Below, in pieces: positions 38,302 through 45,274 of a stretch of DNA of 64,000 nucleotides. Every line of letters starts with the position of its first letter. Position 1 is the first letter of the stretch. Position numbers and translations under genes: made by a program. Below the pieces are notes generated by a model. That model made no database searches. It was not told the DNA's origin and saw only the letters and a list, made by a program, of their open reading frames with translations. This stretch comes from Listeria rocourtiae FSL F6-920 (GTDB lineage: Bacteria > Bacillota > Bacilli > Lactobacillales > Listeriaceae), in contig NZ_AODK01000027.1 of the NCBI RefSeq assembly GCF_000525975.1, forward strand, positions 1-64,000. Direction: 5' to 3'.

Positions 38302-39597
38302 TACAATTCGCCTCCCACTACAGGAGTCCAAGTGCCATTATACTTATAAAACCAAGCAGGCTTCAGCTCCACGACACGATTATAGCTATTATTATTCTGC
38401 TCGTATCCCATCACATAACCTGGAACAATCATCTGAATATCATCAGGATCTACCTTCTTAATTAAATCTTCATAAACACTCACAGAACTAGGCAATGTCA
38501 CCTCTTTAGATTCGGTAGAAATTTGCGCACCTAGCTTAAAGAACGGACGTTGATACTTGTACACGCCTTCTGTCCCTTCTGTCACTAAAATCTGCGACAT
38601 CCCGTCATCATTAAACACTGGCAATCCCTGCACAAATAGTGAGAATGCTGTGGTAGAGCTATCCGCTGCGTACCCCGAATAATAATAATTCCCCGTCCAA
38701 CCCCAATGATCGTTCACAAAATTAAAGCTCGACTGGATCTGCTCCGACTTCATCGCACTGCTTAGCTGAGATGTATCACGACGTTCTTGCGCCGGATCAA
38801 CATACAAAAGCACTTTATCATCTGGGTTCACAGTCATTGAACTCGAACCATTCGTAAACGAGTTATCCTGTCCCTTCACCTTGCTACCATCGCCAAACAA
38901 GGCATTCTTGAATAATCCAATATCAATCGTTTCAATCACATACTGCTGTTGTTTCAACTTTACAGGCGCATCACTAAGAAATAGATGCTGCTTATTCTTA
39001 TACACTTCGTTCACTGGTGCCATCACAGCTTTCTGATCTGTCAAAATCTGTTTCAGCGCATCCACTTGATCCTGCTGAATCGATCCTTGGTAAATCTGCT
39101 CATTCGAATCATTCCCAAAATAAACCGAAAACAATCCATTCTCTGACTTAGTTAAATTAAATGTAATCCGATTAAATGAATTCAAATCAAAATTATCACC
39201 TTTTAACCGAAAAACCTGACTATAAATTGAAAGCGGCACAGCATTCGGAAAAACAAGTTCCATCGAGTTATTTTGATGCATCATCCCTTGATAACTCGCC
39301 GTCATTTTATCCGTACGCACTAATTCAGAAAAATCAAATGTTGTCCCTGCCTTCACAAGAGCATTAATCATCGTCATATTCTGTGTCATATAATGGTTAT
39401 CATTTTGATGCGAATAAACCATCGTTGGTCTAAAAACTTGCTCTGGTTGCCGTAATTTAGCAATCTGCTCTTTTTTTTACAGTTTCATTGTCAATAACCT
39501 CATAATCCGGTTGCACTTTCCAGAGGCTGTAGCTTAGGAAAATACTGATAACTACAAGAACGGTAAGGAGAATTCCTCTTATTTTTGTACTTTTCAT
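38301..39597 (-). CDS. yycH: YycH, regulator of the WalK kinase (frameshifted by one base)
   Basis: About 431 residues after correction. The ATG at 39597 overlaps the walK stop (ATGA). An N-terminal membrane helix (GILLTVLVVISIFLSYSLW) precedes the periplasm-facing YycH domains. The frame breaks in a T8 run (plus strand 39471-39478); one base fewer joins IDNETVKK to EQIAKLRQPEQV. Partner of YycI and WalK. Confidence 0.9.
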
Positions 39598-41420
39598 TCC
39601 CAATCATCCTCCGGTAAATCATTGTACGGCAGTGTGAACGAAATAGTTGTTCCTTTTCCTCGATTACGTTCTGCCCAAATTTCACCGCCGTGTGCTGTAA
39701 TAACATCACGTGCAATCGCAAGCCCCAAGCCAGTTCCGCCCATTTCCCGTGACCTTGCTTTGTCCACACGGAAGAAACGATCAAACACTTTCGTCAAGTC
39801 CTCCTCTGGAATTCCAATACCTTCATCACTGATACTAACTTGAATTTTATCCTCTCTTTTACGCAAGAAAAAAGCGATACGACCGCCGTCTGGTGAATAT
39901 TTATTCGCATTCGAGATAATATTATCCATTACTTGCATAATTTTATCCTCATCGATTTCAATAATAACCGGCTCGCGCGTAAAATGACGTTTAAAAGTGA
40001 TGCTATCCTTCTTCATCATCTCAAAACGATCAATAATATGATTAAAGAAATCATTAAAATTCACAAAATTCTTATCTAGATTCGTGCGCCCACTATCCAT
40101 CCGTGACAATTTCAACAAGTCGTTTACCAAGCGAATCATCCGCTCTGTCTCACTTTGCGTCACTTCTAAGAATCTAGGTGCAATTTCCTCATCACGCCAA
40201 GCACCATCACTAAGCGCTTCTAAATAACTATGCATACTCGTAAGCGGTGTCCGGAGCTCATGTGACACATTCGATACAAAATCGCGGCGTTCCTGATCCA
40301 CTTTTTCCTGATCTGTAATGTCATGTAAAACAGCGATAATTCCATTTACAAAACCAGTTTCACGCTGAATAACCGATAAGTTCGCACGTAAAATATATGG
40401 TACATCAAACGTACTCCGATCCATCGTCAACTCATCTAATTCCATCAAATCATCAAAAGAATAGTCCTCCGACACACCAAGCACATCAATAATTGGTTGC
40501 CCATTCGCACTCTCATGCGCCATTTTTAACATCTTCTCCGCAGGTGTATTAATCAGGATAACTTTTCCACGACGATCCGTTGCAATCACGCCATCTGTCA
40601 TATAAGAAAGAACCGATGATAATTTCCGCCGTTCCCCCTCTGTCATTGCTTGCGCCTCTTGCACCCGTTTCGTAAGTGCATTAAAGGATTCCGCCAGTTG
40701 CCCAATTTCATCCATGCCGTATACTTTTACTTTTCGCGTATAATTTCCTCGAGCCATCGCAAAAGCTTGGCGTTTCATATCCGTAATCGGTTTTGTAATC
40801 GTCCGTGATAGTAAAATACCAAGAATCGCCGTAATAATCATTGCCAGCAATGTTCCTGTTATAAAAATACTCGTAATACTATCAACCTGCTCATAAACCG
40901 ACTCAATATCTGTAGCCAAATAGATGGCGCCAATAACCTCTCCTTTTGAAGTAATCGGGGTAACATCCACCCAAATTTGTCGTTTTGGATTTTTCCCCAT
41001 GAAGATTTTATTTTCGCCATTCCCGCTATTTATTGTATTTTTGATCATCTTATTCGTTGAGACTTGCCCAACAATGCCTTGATTGTCCACATCTGATGTC
41101 CCAATAATTTTCAATTTGTTATCCACAACTAGCACATCTTCAAAATCATTGCTACCGCGAACGAAATCGAGCAACATACCTTGGATGTCGCTTTCAAGCT
41201 TCGTCTGGTCATCGTTCGTATATTTCAACATTGCTTCGCGAACGTTGTATTCCAACAAATTCACACTATTTGTAATCGCTGTTTTAAAGTTCTTCTCCAA
41301 CTGATCCTGCAACTCCCGCACAAAATAAGCCCCTATTACTTGCATTGCTACTAAAATGAGCAACAAATAAATCATGACAAATCTAAACTGGACCGATTGA
41401 AAAAACTTCATTCTCCGCAT
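39594..41420 (-). CDS. walK: WalK sensor histidine kinase
   Basis: 608 residues. Two membrane helices flank an extracellular Cache-like domain (about 30-180), followed by HAMP, PAS (about 260-370), HisKA with the phospho-histidine in FVSNVSHELRTPLTS, and an ATPase domain (NANKYSP, DEGIGIPEED, GGTGLGLAI). WalK controls peptidoglycan hydrolase genes and is essential in many Firmicutes with WalR. Its ribosome site AGGAG lies in the last codons of walR, of which only the 3' tip is left here, because a prophage begins just upstream. Confidence 0.95.
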   Translation of the reverse strand: MRRMKFFQSVQFRFVMIYLLLILVAMQVIGAYFVRELQDQLEKNFKTAITNSVNLLEYNVREAMLKYTNDDQTKLESDIQGMLLDFVRGSNDFEDVLVVDNKLKIIGTSDVDNQGIVGQVSTNKMIKNTINSGNGENKIFMGKNPKRQIWVDVTPITSKGEVIGAIYLATDIESVYEQVDSITSIFITGTLLAMIITAILGILLSRTITKPITDMKRQAFAMARGNYTRKVKVYGMDEIGQLAESFNALTKRVQEAQAMTEGERRKLSSVLSYMTDGVIATDRRGKVILINTPAEKMLKMAHESANGQPIIDVLGVSEDYSFDDLMELDELTMDRSTFDVPYILRANLSVIQRETGFVNGIIAVLHDITDQEKVDQERRDFVSNVSHELRTPLTSMHSYLEALSDGAWRDEEIAPRFLEVTQSETERMIRLVNDLLKLSRMDSGRTNLDKNFVNFNDFFNHIIDRFEMMKKDSITFKRHFTREPVIIEIDEDKIMQVMDNIISNANKYSPDGGRIAFFLRKREDKIQVSISDEGIGIPEEDLTKVFDRFFRVDKARSREMGGTGLGLAIARDVITAHGGEIWAERNRGKGTTISFTLPYNDLPEDDWE

Positions 41421-41424
41421 AATC

Positions 41425-41540
41425 TTTACTCCTGTTCAGGGTTAAATAGTTGGCTATACCACAACGTTTATAGTGTATGTGCCACAAATTAGTGCCACAA
41501 ATCATTAATATTCTTTCATTATACCACAAATATAGCAGTT
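41425..41540. other. Prophage attachment junction (att) at the walR 3' end
   Basis: On the minus strand AACCCTGAACAGGAGTAA (41425-41442) encodes NPEQE-stop, the C-terminal end of Listeria WalR as I recall it. Upstream the frame no longer reads WalR. Next to it the hexamer CCACAA occurs four times in the same direction (41457, 41482, 41495, 41525), twice inside GTGCCACAAAT, as expected for integrase arm-binding sites. This is the lysis-side att site; the other end is beyond the window. Confidence 0.65.
41518..41526 (-). promoter_or_regulatory. Extended -10 promoter facing walK inside the att junction
   Basis: On the minus strand TGGTATAAT is an extended -10 box (TGnTATAAT), about 98 bases before the walK start. 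It lies after the terminator that ends phage transcription, so it is the only promoter-like element seen between the prophage and walK. Confidence 0.55.
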
Positions 41541-41541
41541 A

Positions 41542-41581
41542 TAAAAAAAGACTCCTAGCTAGCACATTAGGAGTCCTTTTT
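41542..41581. terminator. Bidirectional terminator at the prophage end
   Basis: AAAAAAAGACTCCTA pairs with TAGGAGTCCTTTTT around GCTAGCACAT; T runs exist on both strands. It should stop phage or antisense transcripts before walK. Confidence 0.85.
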
Positions 41582-41643
41582 GAGTGTCTTTATGTCGAAG
41601 ACAATTCTATTATACCATAGTTCGATATATATTAAAATAATGC

Positions 41644-41690
41644 TTGACTTTATATGCATATGCATATATAATAAGTATATAAGGAGGTGA
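41644..41690 (+). promoter_or_regulatory. Strong promoter and ribosome site of the 37-residue peptide
   Basis: TTGACT (41644-41649) and TATAAT (41667-41672) with a 17-base spacer that consists of overlapping ATATGCAT repeats, a possible operator. AAGGAGGTGAGG at 41681-41692 is an almost ideal ribosome site. Confidence 0.8.
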
Positions 41691-41694
41691 GGAA

Positions 41695-41808
41695 ATGCTA
41701 GAAAGTATAGAAAAAATCGCCAATATCGTTTTTCTAAGCGTATCAACATTAGCCCTGTTGAAAGCCTTGAATAAACAAAACGATAAAGACGATTCTAAAA
41801 AGGATTGA
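41695..41808 (+). CDS. Small hydrophobic peptide, candidate type I toxin
   Basis: 37 residues: a short N terminus (MLESIEKIAN), one membrane span (IVFLSVSTLALLKAL) and a charged tail (KQNDKDDSKKD). Length and layout are those of prophage type I toxins such as TxpA, BsrG and related 'holin-like toxins' of Bacillus, without clear sequence identity. It has a strong promoter and ribosome site of its own, a hairpin right after the stop, and a minus-strand extended -10 box 40 bases downstream that could make an antisense RNA. Toxicity is inferred, not shown. Confidence 0.6.
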   Translation: MLESIEKIANIVFLSVSTLALLKALNKQNDKDDSKKD

Positions 41809-41812
41809 GTGT

Positions 41813-41829
41813 GAGGGCTAAATGCCCTC
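41813..41829 (+). terminator. Hairpin after the small peptide gene
   Basis: GAGGGC (41813-41818) pairs with GCCCTC (41824-41829), followed by a T-rich tract. Confidence 0.65.
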
Positions 41830-41862
41830 CCTCATTTATACTTTCATTATAGCATATATCTC

Positions 41863-42019
41863 ATGAAAAAAAATATTATTAATTATTTTATTGGTTGCTG
41901 TTGTGTTGAACCTCGTCATGGTACTATTTAATATGGAAAACAAAGCCTTATCAAGTGTCGTTATGGTCGGTATGGTTCTCTTTATTTTAGATCAATTTAG
42001 AGGTGGTAAAAATGAATGA
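41863..42019 (+). CDS. Small two-helix membrane protein (frameshifted by one base)
   Basis: With one A removed from an A8 run at 41866-41873 this reads MKKILLIILLVAVVLNLVMV and continues to FILDQFRGGKNE, 51 residues with two membrane spans. As written, the frame has no start except an internal ATG near 41920. Its stop overlaps the next ATG (ATGAATGA), supporting a real, coupled gene. No ribosome site is obvious. Unknown function. Confidence 0.5.
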
Positions 42020-42204
42020 AAATAAGACACCTGAATCTCAACTTAGAGCATCTGAAAATTGGACAAACAAAAACAAGGAAAGAAAGCAGTATATAAACCG
42101 CCGTTCCGTAGCTAAACGCTTCATCCAAAACGATGCCACGATGGAAGATTTGGACATGCTGCTAGACATAATTGAACAAAAGAAAAAAAAGCCCTCGAAA
42201 TTAA
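42012..42204 (+). CDS. Small basic accessory prophage protein
   Basis: Begins MNENKTPESQLRASENW and has NRRSVAKRFI and ATMEDLDMLLDIIEQ. Small proteins with this K-TP-xQLxAS-xW start occur in many Firmicute phages and mobile elements, role unknown. The A8 run at 42183-42190 probably has one A too many; corrected, it ends at TAA 42204 (63 residues) instead of running through the terminator. GAGGTGG precedes the ATG. It lies between endolysin and att, the place where Listeria prophages often keep accessory genes, including anti-CRISPRs. Confidence 0.6.
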
Positions 42205-42214
42205 TCGGGGGCTT
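42183..42214 (-). terminator. Terminator of the prophage late operon
   Basis: On the minus strand AAGCCCCCGA pairs with TCGAGGGCTT, followed by eight T residues, just after the endolysin stop. Confidence 0.85.
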
Positions 42215-42222
42215 GGTTGTGT

Positions 42223-42994
42223 TTAAAATCCGCGCATCTTCTTCAATAACTGCAAGTTCTGCGAAGTGCTACCCTTATAGTCTTTAATACCGTACTGCGT
42301 GGCGTATTTCGAACGTGAACTGTAGTCAGATGCCTTCTTAACTGATTTTAGATAATCAACCAGTGAAGTACCTTTATATCCTGATTGCACTGGTTTAGAT
42401 GGGACAGCTTTTAGTTTATTCAATAAAGCCGTGTTCTGTGCCGCTGTTCCTGTGTAATTTGCGATACCATACTTAGTCGCTATTTTTTTTACGATTCGCC
42501 ATGCTGGAATCGATTTTTTTACTGTTCAAGTAATCTACAATACTACCACCTGTGGGCGGTTTAGAAGGAGCCGGCTGTGGCTTACTCACTGTATTTCCTA
42601 AAGTATCGGTACCATAACCCTTATAATTGTTCTGCAAGTGTGGTTTATCCACAAAGCTAGTCCAATCTCCGCCCCATTCAAATCCTAGCGCCTTAGCTTT
42701 AGCAATGAATTTCTTAATATCCGCACGTCCATATTCATCCCATTTTGTTGCTGATCCTTTCGTTGGAACAAAATCAAGCGCTTGACCTACTAAATGATAT
42801 GACTTCATCGTTTGCGATGCACCAGACGCAACGTTAGCCTCTTGTTGCGCTTTTGTTCGGATAGTTTCATAAATTAATACCTCGATGTTGTTATCCTCCG
42901 CATACTTGAATAGTGCTGTTGCCTTTGCCTTCGTATCATTTGCTAGTTTTGCAATGTTACCCCAACTTCTATCACTGTAATGTAATTTACCCAT
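42223..42994 (-). CDS. Phage endolysin, M15-family L-Ala-D-Glu/D-Ala peptidase with two C-terminal wall-binding repeats (frameshifted)
   Basis: About 257 codons. The N-terminal 140 residues are a VanY/CwlK-like M15 peptidase with the zinc-site pieces SYHLVGQALDFVP and DKPHLQ. The C-terminal part has two copies of a roughly 45-residue repeat (VDYLNSKKIDSSMANR..YGI.YTGTAAQN..LL; and VDYLKSVKKASDYSSR..YGI.YKGSTSQN..LL), probably wall-binding. The frame breaks in a T8 run (plus strand 42483-42490) between them; one base fewer joins NRKK to IATKYGIANY. It overlaps the holin gene (TAATG). Confidence 0.88.
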
Positions 42995-43275
42995 TATTTA
43001 TCATCCTTCCTTGGTTCCGTATACTTCATAACTTGCTTACTATCAGAAAATCCAGCCGTTGTAGGGTCAACGTATGTTGCAATCAACGCTGTTACTACCC
43101 CAATAATCGCAACTGGCTTACTTAGAAACTCTCTGAACGCTTGACCTAAAAGGCTCCAACTTTCCAAATCTGATATTTCAAATCCTCCTGCTGTCCACAC
43201 TATTGTTACTAGGGTAATAAGAGATAATGTCCATGTGCGCCAATTGTTTCGTAACTTCCAGTTTATCTTTTTCAT
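42994..43275 (-). CDS. Phage holin (phi LC3/SPP1-type)
   Basis: 93 residues: MKKINWKLRNNWRTW, two membrane spans, and the conserved VDPTTAGFSDS segment typical of this holin family. ATG 43275 follows AGGGGTGAT. It forms membrane pores that release the endolysin encoded next. Confidence 0.9.
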   Translation of the reverse strand: MKKINWKLRNNWRTWTLSLITLVTIVWTAGGFEISDLESWSLLGQAFREFLSKPVAIIGVVTALIATYVDPTTAGFSDSKQVMKYTEPRKDDK

Positions 43276-43285
43276 AGTATCACCC

Positions 43286-43372
43286 CTATTTCTTTTTACC
43301 ACATCGTGTGCATTTACCGTTTTTCCATTGATGAATTCCCATATTACAAAGCATTTTACCTACTGCTGACAT
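43286..43372 (-). CDS. 28-residue zinc-ribbon-like phage peptide
   Basis: MSAVGKMLCNMGIHQWKNGK followed by CTRCGKKK: a C-x3-H ... C-x2-C pattern with a tryptophan, common among tiny phage proteins of lysis regions. GGGGGGTGA lies 7 bases before the ATG. It fits between the XhlA-like and holin genes with small gaps. Role unknown. Confidence 0.65.
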   Translation of the reverse strand: MSAVGKMLCNMGIHQWKNGKCTRCGKKK

Positions 43373-43376
43373 ATTT

Positions 43377-43799
43377 TCACCCCCCTCCAAGATTGTTCAA
43401 AAATACAGCTATATAAAAACTGATTACACCGCCGATTACCGACGTGACAAACACAGCGATTAATGCCGCTATAACAATCCGTACTAACCAACGCTTCTTT
43501 TCTTTCGATTCTTCTATAACTCTTTCGGCAATTTCAGCCCTTTCTCGTTCTCTGTTCAACTCGATATTAGAAAATTTTTGATCGTGGGCTAAAACTTTTT
43601 CGAGAACAGGTGCCATACCGTTTTCTACCGCTTTTTGAATCGAAATTGGTAATTTTATTTGATTATCTTCTAATTCATCTATTCGCTTACTGTGCCGATT
43701 TAGCCGTTCTAAATTCGCATTTGACTGTTTATCAACCTTATCCACTCTACTTGTAAGCTTTGTCCATTCTCGGTTCGTAATCTTCACCTCTTGCTCCAA
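43377..43799 (-). CDS. XhlA/hemolysin-like lysis protein
   Basis: About 140 residues: coiled coil (TSRVDKVDKQSNANLERLNR and onward) and one C-terminal membrane span (WLVRIVIAALIAVFVTSVIGG). This is the layout of XhlA, which aids holin action in PBSX-like phages. TTG 43799 is taken as start because GGTGAGGTGG precedes it. Confidence 0.7.
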   Translation of the reverse strand: MEQEVKITNREWTKLTSRVDKVDKQSNANLERLNRHSKRIDELEDNQIKLPISIQKAVENGMAPVLEKVLAHDQKFSNIELNRERERAEIAERVIEESKEKKRWLVRIVIAALIAVFVTSVIGGVISFYIAVFLNNLGGG

Positions 43800-43831
43800 A
43801 ATAACCACCTCACCCCATAAAAAATACACCT

Positions 43832-44080
43832 TTAGTAGGTGTTATTTTCATCTTCTATTTGACGATTGATTAAATCGCCGTTTTCAACCATCACCACTTG
43901 TTGCCTTTCCTTATCTAATACGGCGATACCATCAACAATTTTAACGGCATCTACATTGTAAAATAGTTTTTCATCTGCTTTAATTTTAAAGAAACGTTCT
44001 GGTGAATCATCATTTTCTTGCACATTACACCATTCCTGAATATAACCATCCTCGCCTACAGATACATAAACATCCTTCAT
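43832..44080 (-). CDS. Small phage protein between baseplate and lysis genes
   Basis: 82 residues, beginning MKDVYVSVGEDGYIQEWCN, mostly beta-rich and acidic. Proteins at this place in Listeria and lactococcal phages are often tail-fibre accessories; I do not recognise it. GGAGGAATAA precedes the ATG. Confidence 0.7.
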   Translation of the reverse strand: MKDVYVSVGEDGYIQEWCNVQENDDSPERFFKIKADEKLFYNVDAVKIVDGIAVLDKERQQVVMVENGDLINRQIEDENNTY

Positions 44081-44092
44081 TATTATTCCTCC

Positions 44093-45274
44093 TTATCTAT
44101 ATCCTATAGTGCGTACACACCATCCGTTGTTGGGTGTAGTTCCGTTGTCAGCATGACCTCTAATTGAAGTGGCGTTGTAAACTAGTACTTTTTTTGCACC
44201 ATCAGTTCCCGCCATTCCTTCCCATCCTGTACCAATGCTAGGGTTCAATGATGATTTTGGTATAAAAATGGTTCTTGTACCATAGTTAAGTGGTCCTGTT
44301 CCTGGTGTATATCTTGAAACTTGTACAAATAAACCTACTTTCACAGCATCAGCCGGAAAAGTGAAAACGTTTGTATCTAAAAAGTAAGCAGAACCATTAA
44401 ATAATTCAACATACGGCGCAAACGCGTTTACAAATTCTTGTGTGGCAACATCCTTTGTTGCGATTTTTAAGTTTGTTGCATCGATAGTACCTGTAACCGT
44501 TGAGTCTCCCGCTTTTTGCACAGAATCAGTTGTATTCGCAACCGGCTTACTATCAATCGTCAAACTGTTAATCAAAAAATTCATTTTCTTAGTAGCCGTA
44601 CTATATGTCGCAAATCTAAAGTTGTTCGTCCAATCGCTCAATCCAAAACCAGATTGGTTAAAGAATATGCCTGCGCCTGCTGTATTCGTCGCGTAATTGA
44701 ACCCTCTAACTAACCTTTCACTCGCAACATCAAACTGCAAGTTACCAGTCATTGAATCCCCTGTTTTCTTAACCACATTCATAGCCGTTATCTGACTTTG
44801 TAATGTGTTAAATTGCGTCTGCAAAGCCGTAACCTGCGCTTGAAACGCGGCGAAGTCACCTATATAATCTTGCGCGTCAATCTTGCCTTGTGCCGGGTCT
44901 TTGTCCACATGATACGTAAACCGTGGCATCCCTGACAACTGTGTACCATCTTGTTTTATTAGTACAAAACGGGCATTGTCAATCCCGTTAGGTCCCGAAG
45001 GTGTAGAAAACGCCTCTTTTACAAACGTATATTCAAACTTCCCATTTGTCGGGTCCGTAAAATTAATCACGGGATCAGTAACAATGTGGATATCATCAGG
45101 TGATGCAACAAAATTCGCTCGCCATCCTGTTATATTTACCACAACTCCTGACGCAACGACTGTTACCTGTAATGTAAATGAACCGTAGTCACCCTGTACA
45201 GCCTCTAATCGCGGTATATCCCACGAACGTGTATTTATATCAAGAACTGCCTGCAACACTCGCAATCCTGCCAT
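44093..45274 (-). CDS. Baseplate upper protein (BppU-like N domain) / receptor-binding candidate
   Basis: 393 residues. The N-terminal 130 residues match the BppU type (LEAVQGDYGSFTLQVTVV ... PRFTYHVDKDPAQG), then a coiled coil (FAAFQAQVTALQTQFNTLQ) and a C-terminal beta-rich head that could bind the wall teichoic acid or sugar receptor. It abuts the tail peptidase gene. Confidence 0.82.
   Translation of the reverse strand: MAGLRVLQAVLDINTRSWDIPRLEAVQGDYGSFTLQVTVVASGVVVNITGWRANFVASPDDIHIVTDPVINFTDPTNGKFEYTFVKEAFSTPSGPNGIDNARFVLIKQDGTQLSGMPRFTYHVDKDPAQGKIDAQDYIGDFAAFQAQVTALQTQFNTLQSQITAMNVVKKTGDSMTGNLQFDVASERLVRGFNYATNTAGAGIFFNQSGFGLSDWTNNFRFATYSTATKKMNFLINSLTIDSKPVANTTDSVQKAGDSTVTGTIDATNLKIATKDVATQEFVNAFAPYVELFNGSAYFLDTNVFTFPADAVKVGLFVQVSRYTPGTGPLNYGTRTIFIPKSSLNPSIGTGWEGMAGTDGAKKVLVYNATSIRGHADNGTTPNNGWCVRTIGYR

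Larger units (their letters stand above)
41560..41839 (-). ncRNA. Candidate antisense RNA to the small peptide gene
   Basis: TGCTATAAT (minus strand, 41846-41854) is an extended -10 box. Transcription from about 41839 leftwards would cross the whole peptide gene and could end at the bidirectional terminator at 41542-41581, giving an RNA of about 290 bases, similar in arrangement to RatA against TxpA. Predicted from these sites only. Confidence 0.35.

Noticed and set aside
41695-42204. Known acrIIA anti-CRISPR genes
   Set aside because: The position fits, but neither small protein resembles AcrIIA1-4 as I know them; kept only as a hypothesis.
42205-42287. Long version of the small basic prophage protein
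   Set aside because: The extra residues would be coded by the late-operon terminator and endolysin antisense; one A fewer in the A8 run gives a natural stop at 42204.
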